A stretch of 59,332 nucleotides of DNA. Origin: Saprospiraceae bacterium (GTDB lineage Bacteria; Bacteroidota; Bacteroidia; Chitinophagales; Saprospiraceae). The stretch lies in assembly GCA_017996375.1 (NCBI GenBank), contig JAGOHC010000003.1:1-59332 (forward strand), given 5' to 3'. Position 1 is the stretch's first letter. Each line of letters opens with the position of its first letter. The notes beneath the pieces are model-generated. The model did no database searches and was not told where the DNA came from. It saw only the letters and a list, made by a program, of their open reading frames with translations. Shown here piece after piece: positions 44,365 to 53,705 of the stretch. A program made the translations under genes and the position numbers.

Positions 44365-46368
44365 ATGGCAAAAAATAAACAATCCCCTCGCACAAAATCA
44401 AGTAATTCAGCTGCCGATGTAACACCCTTATCCACGCAGCAACCCGCCGCAATATCAAGCAACGGCTGGCAACAAAATACTGCATTACATTGCTGGTTCA
44501 TTGCCATTCTCACCTTTTTGCTGTATGCAAATACCCTCACACACGGTTACACACAAGACGATGCCATTGTCATTTACGATAATATGTTTACTACGCAAGG
44601 CATAAAAGGCATACCCGGCATATTAGGAAACGACACCTTTTATGGATTCTTCAAAGAAGCCGGAAAAGCCAACTTGGTAGCCGGAGGGCGTTATCGTCCG
44701 CTAACACAAATCATGTTTGCGGTTGAGTGGCAGCTTTTTGGTAAGCAGCCTTTTATTGGGCATCTCATCAATATCATATTATATGCCCTTACGGGGGTAG
44801 TGCTATATAAATTACTGCTGTTATTATTGCAACAACGCAACACTTGGCAACAAAGCGCAGCGTACCTAATTGCCTTGATAGCCGCATTGCTATTCGTAGC
44901 GCACCCTATACACACCGAGGCAGTAGCCAATATCAAAGGGCGCGATGAGATAGTTTGTTTGCTAGGGAGTTTGTTAGCAACATGGTTAGCTATACGCGCC
45001 TACTTGGAGCAAAAGCCTACGCTTAATTTCATTGGCGCTGTCGTGTTTTTCTTAGCATTGTTTTCTAAAGAAAATGCCATAACATTTTTAGCCATCATAC
45101 CACTTACATTTTGGTTTTTCATGAATGCAACGGTTAGTAACATCATCAAACAGACTATACCATACATGATAGCTGCCGTAGGTTTTTTGCTGATACGCGG
45201 AGCTGTTATTGGTTGGCAATTTGGCGGCACACCGATGGAATTGATGAACAACCCATTTATCAAAATAGTTAATAACGAATACATACCGTTCAACATAGGC
45301 GAAAAAACAGCCACCATATTTTTTACTTTAGGTAGATATGTATTGTTGTTATTTTTTCCGCATCCGCTAACGCACGACTACTATCCGCGCCATATTGATA
45401 TGATGACTTGGGGCGATTGGCGATCCATACTGAGTTTGCTCCTCTACATTGCTATGGCGATAATTGCCGTTCGACAATTGAACAAAAAAACATACATCAG
45501 CTACGGCATACTATTCTTCCTCATCACTTTGAGCATCGTATCCAATTTTATATTCCCGATAGGTACAAATATGTCGGAGCGTTTTATGTTCATGCCCTCT
45601 GTTGGCTTCTGCTTGATACTCGCCGTATTGGGGTATCAGTTTTTTGTTAAAAATGGCAAACCTAACGTATTGCTGGCAGTTAGTGGCGTGGTTTTATTAC
45701 TATTCGGAGTAAAAACATTCACGCGCAATTTTGTCTGGAAAGACGATTTTACACTATTTACCACCGATGTACATACCTCCGTAAATAGTGCCAAATTGCA
45801 AAACGCCGCCGGTGGCGCATTGAGTACCGAAGCAGCAAAAGAAAAAGACACTGCCAAGCGCGAAGCCATGCTCAAAGAAGCCATCGAACACCTCAATAAA
45901 GCGATACAAATTCATCCAAATTATAAAAATGCGTACCTGCTATTAGGCAACTGCAATTTCTATTTGCAAGATTTTGAAAAAGCCATTGCTTACTACAATA
46001 CCGCATTAAAATTAGACCCCAACTTCCGTGATGCACGCAGTAATTTAGCATTTGCTTATCGAAATATAGCACGCCAAATCGGTGAAAAAAACAACGACTT
46101 GGACGGCGCAATAAACTACCTGAACAAATCTTTTGAAATCAACCCTAACGACTACGAAGTGGTGCGCTTATTGGGCGTTGCCAACGGCAATAAAGGCAAC
46201 AAACAAGAGGCACTCAAATTTTTTGAACTTACTTGCAAAATGAATCCCAACGAGCCACAAAATTGGCAAAACCTGAGTACTGCCTACGCAGCACTTGGGC
46301 AAACCCAACAGGCGCAGGAAGCACTCGCTAAAGCGCAGGCATTAGCAGCACAACAACCTAAGCAGTAA
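44365..46368 (+). CDS. Multi-pass membrane TPR protein, TMTC-like (putative GT-C glycosyltransferase fold)
   Basis: The 667-residue protein has a polar N-terminal 45 residues, then about 11 transmembrane helices (50-460), then tetratricopeptide repeats (about 480-660; e.g. YKNAYLLLGNCNFYLQDFEKAIAYYNTALKL shortened here as repeats of NxxAY...A...LDP). The membrane part has HPIHTEAVANIKGRDE, the landmark of eukaryotic TMTC proteins, and a DD pair (TQDDA) in the first loop, as in GT-C glycosyltransferases. TMTCs transfer O-mannose to cadherins; bacterial relatives are uncharacterised, so protein glycosylation is an inference. It is followed 11 bases later by the metallopeptidase gene. Confidence 0.75.
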   Translation: MAKNKQSPRTKSSNSAADVTPLSTQQPAAISSNGWQQNTALHCWFIAILTFLLYANTLTHGYTQDDAIVIYDNMFTTQGIKGIPGILGNDTFYGFFKEAGKANLVAGGRYRPLTQIMFAVEWQLFGKQPFIGHLINIILYALTGVVLYKLLLLLLQQRNTWQQSAAYLIALIAALLFVAHPIHTEAVANIKGRDEIVCLLGSLLATWLAIRAYLEQKPTLNFIGAVVFFLALFSKENAITFLAIIPLTFWFFMNATVSNIIKQTIPYMIAAVGFLLIRGAVIGWQFGGTPMELMNNPFIKIVNNEYIPFNIGEKTATIFFTLGRYVLLLFFPHPLTHDYYPRHIDMMTWGDWRSILSLLLYIAMAIIAVRQLNKKTYISYGILFFLITLSIVSNFIFPIGTNMSERFMFMPSVGFCLILAVLGYQFFVKNGKPNVLLAVSGVVLLLFGVKTFTRNFVWKDDFTLFTTDVHTSVNSAKLQNAAGGALSTEAAKEKDTAKREAMLKEAIEHLNKAIQIHPNYKNAYLLLGNCNFYLQDFEKAIAYYNTALKLDPNFRDARSNLAFAYRNIARQIGEKNNDLDGAINYLNKSFEINPNDYEVVRLLGVANGNKGNKQEALKFFELTCKMNPNEPQNWQNLSTAYAALGQTQQAQEALAKAQALAAQQPKQ

Positions 46369-46379
46369 CATATAACATT

Positions 46380-47114
46380 ATGGCAATACTAAAAAAAGAC
46401 ACCATATTGTACAATGATTTAACGATACCTGTAGAGATAAATATTGAGCGCAGAAATAGCGTGCGTGCCGCCATCGGCAAAAAAGCAGCTATCATCCGAC
46501 TGCCTGTACATTTGCCCATCAGCGAGCGCGAACACCATATTGTTCGTATGAAACAATGGGTGGTGGAGCAGTTCTCGAAAGATGCTCGCCTCAAACAAAG
46601 ATTCACACAAAAAACATACCGACAAGGCGACACGTTGATAGTTGGCGAACGAACTTATATTGTTGATATTCAATATGTTAATGAGGATGTTACACACAAA
46701 GGGCAACTCAAAAATGGCATCATGCAACTCCGCATAAATGCTAATGCTGCCGACTTACAAAGCAGCATAGCTACGCTCCTTTCGCGCTTGGCGGCGAAGG
46801 ACGCATTACCCCAACTTTCGCGTAGGGTACATGAGTTGAATCACCTCTATTTCAGGCAGCCCATCGGCACGATTTCGCTCAAATACAACCATTCTAACTG
46901 GGGCAGTTGCTCCACTTCGAGCAACCTCAATTTTTCTACGCGGTTGTTGTTTGCGCCGCCATCGGTTGTTGATTATGTTATTATTCACGAGTTGGCACAC
47001 CTCTTAGAAATGAATCATTCGCCACGCTTCTGGAAGTTGGTTGCAGATGCCATGCCTGACTATACCACGTACGAACGTTGGTTGAAAGCAAATAGCCATT
47101 TGTGCTTTTTTTAG
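46380..47114 (+). CDS. YgjP-family (M48-related, DUF45) metallopeptidase-like protein
   Basis: The 244-residue protein has the zinc motif H203-E-L-A-H207 with a third ligand likely at H213 (HELAHLLEMNHSPRFW). WGSCSTSSNLNFS is the typical DUF45 strand block. It has no signal peptide, so it acts in the cytoplasm. Substrates for the YgjP family are poorly known. It lies 11 bases after the TMTC-like gene and may be co-transcribed. Confidence 0.86.
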   Translation: MAILKKDTILYNDLTIPVEINIERRNSVRAAIGKKAAIIRLPVHLPISEREHHIVRMKQWVVEQFSKDARLKQRFTQKTYRQGDTLIVGERTYIVDIQYVNEDVTHKGQLKNGIMQLRINANAADLQSSIATLLSRLAAKDALPQLSRRVHELNHLYFRQPIGTISLKYNHSNWGSCSTSSNLNFSTRLLFAPPSVVDYVIIHELAHLLEMNHSPRFWKLVADAMPDYTTYERWLKANSHLCFF

Positions 47115-47145
47115 TTGTGCCTTTTATGATGTTATCACATAGTTT

Positions 47146-47760
47146 CTACAATACACCAAGTTGCTGTAATAACGCTATGGATAGTGCGTTTTCGGGGAAG
47201 CCATAATCTTTGCAATAGTTTTCTAATGCAGTTTTTAATATGTTGTCAGATACTTTGGTTTCCTTTTCAAGATACCCTTTTTCTTGCAAAGCTGATGCTA
47301 ACTTATTTGACAAATTATCGTCAAACTTTTCTGGACAAATGATTTCAATATTTTGATGTTTTCCTCCTTTGCTAACTAAGGTTCTTTTTGTGTATGACTT
47401 GTATTCAAACGTTTTGTATGCTATGGTGTCTTTAAGGCAAGTTATTTTTTCGATTTCAGGGGGGCTTTTTTGTAAACAATACATATCTCCTTTCCGAACC
47501 CAATGCACTTTTTCGGAAGATTTTGCAATTTCTATAACTTCAAGTGGTGCTGTTGGGTCGCTCCCCGTATAAAACGGGTAAGTTATTTTTTCGACGTTGT
47601 AACGGTCAGGGATAAGACAATTTTGATAGCACCTGTCTTTTTTTCTAAAAATATCCGTCCCCAAAAAAAATGAGGAAACTTCGTTTTGAGAAAAACTTTT
47701 TTGTGGGATGGAACACCCCAGCAGCAAAATCGTTAAACTAAAAATATGTACGCTTTTCAT
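47146..47760 (-). CDS. Lipoprotein with C-terminal peptidoglycan-binding-like domain
   Basis: The 204-residue protein has a lipoprotein signal ending LLLGC (Cys16). The middle has repeated motifs of the form YKTF.YKSYTKRTLV, seen in Bacteroidota envelope proteins that carry repeated 'YKTV..RVLV' segments. The last 50 residues (LASALQEKGYL...LENYCKDYGFP...LLQQLGV) fit the three-helix pattern of PG_binding_1 domains. It likely anchors in the outer membrane facing the wall. The exact function is unknown. It has its own promoter-like box upstream. Confidence 0.68.
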   Translation of the reverse strand: MKSVHIFSLTILLLGCSIPQKSFSQNEVSSFFLGTDIFRKKDRCYQNCLIPDRYNVEKITYPFYTGSDPTAPLEVIEIAKSSEKVHWVRKGDMYCLQKSPPEIEKITCLKDTIAYKTFEYKSYTKRTLVSKGGKHQNIEIICPEKFDDNLSNKLASALQEKGYLEKETKVSDNILKTALENYCKDYGFPENALSIALLQQLGVL

Positions 47761-47791
47761 TTTAGGAAGTGTAGTTGATAATTTTTTGAAT

Positions 47792-47799
47792 CAAAATTA
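47792..47799 (-). promoter_or_regulatory. -7 promoter box TAATTTTG of the lipoprotein gene
   Basis: Minus strand 47799-47792 reads TAATTTTG, matching TAnnTTTG, 31 bases from the ATG. A GTG is found where TTG would be expected at -33. Confidence 0.5.
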
Positions 47800-47934
47800 C
47801 CAAGTTATTTTTTACATTTCACTAAGTTATTTGAACTTTATTTTACACGCGTTCCATTTTTTGTACAAATAAAGAATATATGCGACAAAAATCACCACGT
47901 TAAAATTCCCTGTAACCTACAACCTTGTTCCAAA

Positions 47935-48480
47935 CTATTTGCGTGGCATCCAGCGCAACTCCTCCGCGCCTAAAATATGTGCTATAAAGCGACTCAAAAC
48001 AAACAGATAATCGGATAGGCGATTTAGGTAGCAAATGATGATGCCCTCTACGGGTTCAGTATGTTGCAAAGCTACCACAATGCGTTCCGCTCGCCGACAT
48101 ACACAGCGTGCCACATGACAATGCGCCACCGCGGGATGTCCGCCCGGCAATACAAAATGCTTGAGGACCGGCAGCACCTCGTTCATATTATCCATCTGGT
48201 TTTCCAAAAACGTAACGTCTTCTTCTTTTAGATCAGGAGTAATCATCTGCTGGTCGGGGTCGGATGCCAAATGTGAGCCTATTGTAAAAAGGCGATCTTG
48301 AATTTCTCTCAAAACAGTCCGTTGCGTTTCATCGCCGATGAGCGAATGTACTAACCCGATATAGGAGTTCAGCTCATCCACCGTGCCGTAACTGTCGATG
48401 CGGATATGGTCTTTTGGGAGGCGTTTGCCTCCAAATAACGAAGTGACGCCCGCATCTCCTTTTTTGGTATAAATTTTCAT
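47935..48480 (-). CDS. pduO: PduO-type ATP:cob(I)alamin adenosyltransferase
   Basis: The 181-residue protein makes adenosylcobalamin. It begins with MKIYTKKGDAGVTSLFGGKRLPKD, the PduO/MMAB ATP-binding signature, followed by SYGTVDELNSYIGL and the C-terminal CRRAERIVV with the conserved Arg and Glu. The length fits. It could supply methylmalonyl-CoA mutase or another B12 enzyme, none of which is in the window. Confidence 0.93.
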   Translation of the reverse strand: MKIYTKKGDAGVTSLFGGKRLPKDHIRIDSYGTVDELNSYIGLVHSLIGDETQRTVLREIQDRLFTIGSHLASDPDQQMITPDLKEEDVTFLENQMDNMNEVLPVLKHFVLPGGHPAVAHCHVARCVCRRAERIVVALQHTEPVEGIIICYLNRLSDYLFVLSRFIAHILGAEELRWMPRK

Positions 48481-48657
48481 GTATGAGATTGTTATATCTG
48501 ATGCAACAGTAGCTTAAATTTAACTTTTTTTCAACAAATTTTGTTATCAAAGTATTAAATACATCGTAAAAATATAATAAACAGACAATTTTTCGCTTTT
48601 ATTAATGGCATTTGACGTAATTTTATACACACTTTGAGGCAGCTATCAACAGACATT

Positions 48658-50232
48658 ATGTCAAAATATATCATTGTAACAACACTATTTACCATAGCGT
48701 TTTTGAATCTTGCAGCAAAAACAGCACGTTATCGATGTACGTGGGTGGATGACCCCGCGACATCCATGCAAATAGGTTGGGATCAACTAAGCGGCACTGG
48801 CGCAATGCTCTATTACGATGTGATTGATAACGGTACAAAAATAGAAAAATACCGCTTCAATAAAAAGCCAGACCGCGCCATCAAGGCGAAGGGTATGAAC
48901 AATCTCTTCGTCAATCTTACCCAGCTCAAACCCAATACCCTCTACTATTGTATCATAAAAGATAGTGACGGACTGAGCCGCAGTTTGACCTTTGTTACTG
49001 CACCCAACGACCCTGCCACACGCATATCATTTATATCTGGTGGCGACTCCCGCAACTTCCGAGAAGCACGCCAAGAGGCAAATGCGCTAGTCGCCAAATT
49101 ACATCCGCACTTTGTTTTATTCAATGGCGACATGACCGATGACGACACAGATGCCGAGTGGGTAGAGTGGTTTAACGATTGGCAACTTACTATTACCAAA
49201 GAGGGACTTATGACCCCCGTGTTGGTAGCGAGAGGCAACCACGAGTACGACAACAAAACGCTGGTTGACGTATTTTGCCTCAAGGCAAAAGAGGTGTACT
49301 ACTCAACGGGCTTCGCGGGCAACCTGCTCCGCATTTATACCCTCAACTCTATGATACCTACAAGCGGTGAGCAAAAAAAATGGTTTCAAGAAGACCTTGA
49401 GCAAGCTAACGATTTTATCTGGAAAGCCGTACAGTACCATTGCCCTATGCGCCCGCACAATACTCCCAAGCCTGAGCGCAACGATCAAGTGCAGCATTGG
49501 GCTGCGTTGTTTCATAAATACGGTATCAAGTTAGCGATGGAGTCCGATACACATGTAGCCAAAAACACCTTTCCGATTCGCCCGTCAAATGATGCTGGCA
49601 ACGATGAAGGCTTCGTGCGTGATGATATGCAAGGCACAACCTATATCGGCGAAGGTTGTTGGGGTGCGCCTTTGCGCCAAGCTGACGATAATAAAAAATG
49701 GACGCGTCAAAGCGGTAGCTTCAACCACTTCAATTGGGTGTGGGTAGATAAATATAAAATGGAAATTCGCACCGTAAAAACGGATGGAGGAAATGCCATA
49801 GCAGCATTGCCCGTCGGCGAGCGATTTAAGCTGCCTGCTGGTATCAACCTGTGGAAGCATAATGCCGAAGATGCCATTATAATTAACAATACAAACCTCA
49901 AGCGTAATAATGATGATGTAATATTAGCAAGCAACAATGGCAAACTGAATACCAACACCACAAAAACAATAGAATCACCTGTCGAAAAATTATCATGCGA
50001 TGTGTTAGGCGTGGTTAATGTTCCTTTTGATTTAGAAGCCTCCGGCGCGGTATTCATCTCTCTGATGAATGGCAAAAACCAAGAGGTAAATGTAGTAGAA
50101 TTCAAAAACCAACTCAAAGGTAGAAATTCGCAACGCATCAATATCAAAAAATTGCCGAGAGGCAAATATCGTGTACTGGTGCGGCACCTCAATAAAGTCA
50201 TCAAACAATACGATGTAGTGCAAAAAGGCTGA
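48658..50232 (+). CDS. Secreted purple acid phosphatase-like metallophosphoesterase
   Basis: The 524-residue protein has a signal peptide, an N-terminal Fn3-like domain typical of purple acid phosphatases (about 25-110), and a calcineurin-type core with the metal motifs GGDSRN, NGDMTDD, GNHEYD, QYHCPMR and SDTHVA. The C-terminal 130 residues may be a beta-rich sorting or accessory domain (PFDLEASGAVFISLMN...LPRGKYRVLVRHL), resembling the end of T9SS domains. The ATG at 48634 is possible but MSKYIIV at 48658 gives a clean signal peptide. Substrate unknown. Confidence 0.82.
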   Translation: MSKYIIVTTLFTIAFLNLAAKTARYRCTWVDDPATSMQIGWDQLSGTGAMLYYDVIDNGTKIEKYRFNKKPDRAIKAKGMNNLFVNLTQLKPNTLYYCIIKDSDGLSRSLTFVTAPNDPATRISFISGGDSRNFREARQEANALVAKLHPHFVLFNGDMTDDDTDAEWVEWFNDWQLTITKEGLMTPVLVARGNHEYDNKTLVDVFCLKAKEVYYSTGFAGNLLRIYTLNSMIPTSGEQKKWFQEDLEQANDFIWKAVQYHCPMRPHNTPKPERNDQVQHWAALFHKYGIKLAMESDTHVAKNTFPIRPSNDAGNDEGFVRDDMQGTTYIGEGCWGAPLRQADDNKKWTRQSGSFNHFNWVWVDKYKMEIRTVKTDGGNAIAALPVGERFKLPAGINLWKHNAEDAIIINNTNLKRNNDDVILASNNGKLNTNTTKTIESPVEKLSCDVLGVVNVPFDLEASGAVFISLMNGKNQEVNVVEFKNQLKGRNSQRINIKKLPRGKYRVLVRHLNKVIKQYDVVQKG

Positions 50233-50254
50233 TACTGCATACATATCCTGACGG

Positions 50255-50283
50255 TTTACTTACGGGGCGTTTATGTAAGTAAA
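50255..50283. repeat. Inverted repeat after the phosphoesterase gene
   Basis: Perfect 9-bp arms TTTACTTAC (50255-50263) and GTAAGTAAA (50275-50283) with an 11-base loop, 22 bases after the phosphoesterase stop. No T-run follows, so it is a weak terminator candidate. Confidence 0.5.
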
Positions 50284-50320
50284 TTACCTGCCTGGTGCTA
50301 TTTATTCAATAAAATTATAT

Positions 50321-50328
50321 TAAATTTG
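50321..50328 (+). promoter_or_regulatory. -7 promoter box TAAATTTG of the SRPBCC gene
   Basis: TAAATTTG matches TAnnTTTG. It lies 60 bases before the ATG at 50389. No TTG is at the ideal -33 position. Confidence 0.5.
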
Positions 50329-50388
50329 TGCGTAATATGTAATGTGTTATGTCGAACAATTTTTTAAACCAATTTTAAATATGCAACA

Positions 50389-51393
50389 ATGAAAAGTATT
50401 CTAAAATGGCTTCTAATCCTAATTGGTGCTGTATTGCTACTGGGTTTGTTTTTGCCGAAAACGTACAAAGTAGAACGTTCAACAAACATCAACGCTCCTA
50501 AAACTGCCGTGATGAATCAAATCATCAATTTCAAAAATCACGAAGCATGGTCGCCTTGGCAAGAAATGGATTCTACCATTAAAGTTACCTACATCGGCAC
50601 AGAAGGCACAGTTGGCTCAAAAATGTCGTGGACGAGTAAAAACTCCGGCACCGGCGAGCAAGCTATCAAAACAGTAACACCCGACAGAGTAGACATGGGT
50701 TTGCACTTTAAAGAACCTTATGACAGCGAATCAGATGTGTATTTCACCCTTGCCGATAGTGATAAGGGCAGTACAAACGTAACATGGGGTATGAGCGGCA
50801 AAAACCCATTCCCATTCAATATTATGATGTTTTTTATGGGTGGTATGGATAAAATGATTGGCAAAGACTTCACACGCGGATTAGAGTTGATGAAAGGCGC
50901 AGCCGAAAAAGCAGCAGCATCCAACGCTATTACGGTGCAAGAAGTAAACCTGCCTGCACGCAATTTTGTGGGCATTCGCCAAACAACAAACATGGCGGGC
51001 GCACAAGATGGTAACCTGTTTAAAAATAATTTTGAGAAAATAATGAGCATCGGGGGCAACAAGCTGAAGATGGCGGGCTATCCTTGTGGTGTTTATTACC
51101 TCTGGGACGAAAAAGCTGACAAAATTGATTTCGCAACTGCTTTGCCCGTTGCAGAAAGAATAGATTTAGGTAAAGACATCAAAGCATTTTCTGTACCCGC
51201 ATCCAAAGGTTTACTCATTGAGTATCGTGGCGGGTATTCAGGTATCGGCAAAGCACACGAAGCGATGGATGCCTACATGAAAGCCAAAAACCTGCTACAA
51301 AGCATACCGGTTATTGAGGAGTATGTTACTGATCCCACTATAGAACCAGATTCTTCAAAGTGGCTCACAAAAATTTATTATCCGATAAAATAA
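50389..51393 (+). CDS. SRPBCC-family protein with GyrI-like effector-binding domain
   Basis: The 334-residue protein has one N-terminal transmembrane helix (about 5-24). Residues about 28-175 fit the SRPBCC (polyketide cyclase/START-like) fold (VERSTNINAPKTAVMNQI...HEAWSPW). Residues about 183-333 fit a GyrI-like/AraC effector-binding domain (VNLPARNFVGIRQTTNM...GYPCGVYYLWDE...YRGGYSGIGKAHEAMDAYM). Such pairs are common in Bacteroidota and probably bind small hydrophobic molecules. A terminator follows the gene. Confidence 0.82.
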   Translation: MKSILKWLLILIGAVLLLGLFLPKTYKVERSTNINAPKTAVMNQIINFKNHEAWSPWQEMDSTIKVTYIGTEGTVGSKMSWTSKNSGTGEQAIKTVTPDRVDMGLHFKEPYDSESDVYFTLADSDKGSTNVTWGMSGKNPFPFNIMMFFMGGMDKMIGKDFTRGLELMKGAAEKAAASNAITVQEVNLPARNFVGIRQTTNMAGAQDGNLFKNNFEKIMSIGGNKLKMAGYPCGVYYLWDEKADKIDFATALPVAERIDLGKDIKAFSVPASKGLLIEYRGGYSGIGKAHEAMDAYMKAKNLLQSIPVIEEYVTDPTIEPDSSKWLTKIYYPIK

Positions 51394-51413
51394 TCTATCG
51401 TACAAGTACTTTT

Positions 51414-51449
51414 GTAGGAGCAGTTGTCAATTGCTCCTACGACTTTTTT
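51414..51449 (+). terminator. Rho-independent terminator after the SRPBCC gene
   Basis: Perfect 9-bp stem GTAGGAGCA (51414-51422)/TGCTCCTAC (51432-51440) followed by T6 at 51444-51449. It lies 21 bases after the stop codon at 51391-51393. Confidence 0.85.
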
Positions 51450-51473
51450 GCTGACCAAACTTACCTTAGCTCC

Positions 51474-52769
51474 ATGCACACATTTAAAAAAAAACTGCTG
51501 CTATTATTTGTTTTACTCATCGGGCAACAACTCTGGGCACAACCCAAAACCGAATTTTATAACAACTATATAGTACGTTTCAAAAGTTTAGCTATTACAG
51601 AAATGGAGCGCACGGGTATTCCTGCCAGCATCAAATTAGCACAAGGCTTGTTGGAATGTAATGCCGGACGCAGCACCTTAGCAGTGCAAGCTAACAACCA
51701 CTTCGGCATCAAATGCGCCGGTGGGTGGAGCGGGCCTACCTTTTATCTACGCGATGATGACAAAGATTCTGATGGCAATTTAATAGAATCGTGTTTCCGT
51801 AAATATAACGACCCTGAATCTTCCTTCGTTGATCATTCCGAGTTTTTACGCGATCCCAAAAAAGTAAACCGTTATGGGTTTTTATTTAATTTAGACCGTC
51901 GTGATTATCGCAAATGGGCAAATGGGTTAAAGCAATCTGGCTACGCTACCGAACAACGATACGCTGACCTCCTCATTACCATTATTGAAGAATACCAACT
52001 CTACCGCTTCGATATGATGACCGCTGGCTCGCAGTCCAATCCGGAAGTCGCACAAAGTGGCATCATTGTTAATAACGATACCAAAATGGTATTAGCGCGT
52101 CAGGGCGAAACACTATATGGTATTGCAGCACAATATGACGTGAGTGTAAAAAAGTTGCTTTCGTATAACGAAGGCATACGTACCGCTAACGAACAACTCA
52201 CTGCCAATGACCGCGTGTATCTACAAAAGAAAAAACGCTTTTTCAGAGGAAGAAAATTATGGCACTACGTACAGGAAGGCGAAACCATGTATAGCATAGC
52301 CCAACTATATGGTGTGCGATTATCCAAACTATATTCGCGTAACCGTATGACACAAGGCAGCCAACCTGCCGTAGGCGAGCGTATCAAGTTGCGTTGGTGC
52401 ATAAAAAAAGCTGACCGCCCGCGTCTGTCAACAGAAAAACCGAGAGAACAACCAGTACGCCCACCAGCCAACATTACAGCCGATGAAGGGCATGATGACA
52501 AATTGCAAATGATTTTGGATAGAGAAAAATACGACGAGAATTATGAGTTTGAGTTGCCGGGTAATAATAACCAACCTTCAACGCCGGATAAACCCAAACC
52601 ACCCAAAGAAGACCCACCGGAGCCAACTGCAACGTATTATACCGTTTTGGATGGCGATACGCTATATGGCATTGCAAAAAAATTCAACACAACCGTTGAT
52701 ACAATAAAAGCACTCAATAATCTAAATCATAACAATATAAAAAAAGGAATTCAGCTACGGGTGAAGTAA
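51474..52769 (+). CDS. Secreted glucosaminidase (GH73-like) with three LysM repeats
   Basis: The 431-residue protein has a signal peptide ending near LWAQ (residue 23). The domain at about 25-165 resembles GH73 N-acetylglucosaminidase: GIPASIKLAQGLLECNAGRSTLA with the catalytic Glu, HFGIKCAGGW and CFRKYNDPESSFVDHSEFL. Then come LysM repeats near 200-245, 260-305 and at the C-terminus (TYYTVLDGDTLYGIAKKF). It cleaves peptidoglycan glycan strands. An ATG at 51360 would start before the terminator of the previous gene, so the ATG at 51474 is chosen. The nearest promoter-like box is TACCTTAG at 51462-51469, with one mismatch. Confidence 0.9.
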   Translation: MHTFKKKLLLLFVLLIGQQLWAQPKTEFYNNYIVRFKSLAITEMERTGIPASIKLAQGLLECNAGRSTLAVQANNHFGIKCAGGWSGPTFYLRDDDKDSDGNLIESCFRKYNDPESSFVDHSEFLRDPKKVNRYGFLFNLDRRDYRKWANGLKQSGYATEQRYADLLITIIEEYQLYRFDMMTAGSQSNPEVAQSGIIVNNDTKMVLARQGETLYGIAAQYDVSVKKLLSYNEGIRTANEQLTANDRVYLQKKKRFFRGRKLWHYVQEGETMYSIAQLYGVRLSKLYSRNRMTQGSQPAVGERIKLRWCIKKADRPRLSTEKPREQPVRPPANITADEGHDDKLQMILDREKYDENYEFELPGNNNQPSTPDKPKPPKEDPPEPTATYYTVLDGDTLYGIAKKFNTTVDTIKALNNLNHNNIKKGIQLRVK

Positions 52770-52778
52770 TGTTCAGAT

Positions 52779-53450
52779 TTACGCATTTGCATCTACCACT
52801 ATTACAATTTCTCCGCGTACCTTATCGGTATGCTGTTGGTAATATTGCAACAACTCGTGTAGCGAAGCAGTTTTAACTTCTGCGTGCAATTTAGATATTT
52901 CGCGGCAGACACATGCCAGACGCTCACCGCCGCAAACCGCCGCAAACTCTTCCAAGCACCGCAGCAAGCGATGTGGTGACTCGTACAGCACAAATGTACA
53001 CGATAACGTTGCCAAATATTTTAAGCGCGTTTGCCTGCCTTTTTTGTGCGGCAAGAAACCTTCGTAATGAAACACATCGCAGGGCAGGCCGCTCGCTACA
53101 AGTGCGGGTACAAATGCTGTGGCACCGGGCAAACATTCAACCACCACACCTTCGCGAACACAGGCGCGTACCAATAAAAAACCGGGGTCAGAAATTGCCG
53201 GTGTTCCTGCATCACTGATGAGTGCCATAGTAGTACCACCTTTGAGTTGTTGCACAATAGTTGCCACAACATTATGCTCGTTATGGGCGTGGTAGGCACG
53301 AAGCGGCGTTTTTATGTCAAAGTGCGAAAGCAGCTTTTGTGAAGTGCGCGTATCCTCTGCCAATATCATATCCACCTCGCCTAAAATACGCAAGGCACGG
53401 AGCGTGATATCCTCCAAGTTGCCGATGGGAGTAGGAATGATGTACAGCAA
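52779..53450 (-). CDS. rsmI: 16S rRNA (cytidine-1402-2'-O)-methyltransferase
   Basis: The 223-residue protein of the tetrapyrrole methylase fold has LYIIPTPIGNLEDITLRAL, AEDTRTSQKLL, LISDAGTPAISDPG and CLPGATAFVPAL, the RsmI signatures for SAM and RNA binding. It is slightly shorter than E. coli RsmI (286). The start is TTG at 53450, immediately after the purS stop (TAA-TTG), so the two are coupled. It converges with the glucosaminidase gene, 9 bases apart. Confidence 0.94.
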   Translation of the reverse strand: MLYIIPTPIGNLEDITLRALRILGEVDMILAEDTRTSQKLLSHFDIKTPLRAYHAHNEHNVVATIVQQLKGGTTMALISDAGTPAISDPGFLLVRACVREGVVVECLPGATAFVPALVASGLPCDVFHYEGFLPHKKGRQTRLKYLATLSCTFVLYESPHRLLRCLEEFAAVCGGERLACVCREISKLHAEVKTASLHELLQYYQQHTDKVRGEIVIVVDANA

Positions 53451-53705
53451 TTATGAACCGGAATGTAACGTAAAAGAAAAGGTTTCCATGATAGGATTTG
53501 CCAACAACATTTTGCAGGCCTGCGTTGTAATGTCGTGTGCACTTTGCTCGTCGTCTGCCTCAATTTGCAGAGTAATATGTGTGCCGACGCGTACATCACT
53601 GATCCCATGCAGGTTGAGATGTTTCAAATTATTAGCGATAGTTTTGCCTTTAGGGTCGAGCAACTCCTTATGCGGCATGATGTTGATTTCTGCAATAAAA
53701 TTCAT
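53451..53705 (-). CDS. purS: Phosphoribosylformylglycinamidine synthase subunit PurS
   Basis: The 84-residue protein is the small bridging subunit of the three-part PurL/PurQ/PurS enzyme of purine synthesis. It has the family's LDPKGKTIANNLKHLNLHGISDVRVG segment in two parts and the ferredoxin-like alpha/beta pattern. It sits directly before rsmI rather than beside purQ and purL. No frameshift is evident. Confidence 0.85.
   Translation of the reverse strand: MNFIAEINIMPHKELLDPKGKTIANNLKHLNLHGISDVRVGTHITLQIEADDEQSAHDITTQACKMLLANPIMETFSFTLHSGS

Noticed and set aside
51407-51414. TACTTTTG as promoter of the glucosaminidase gene
   Set aside because: It overlaps the first base of the strong terminator stem of the previous gene; transcription from it would run straight into that terminator.
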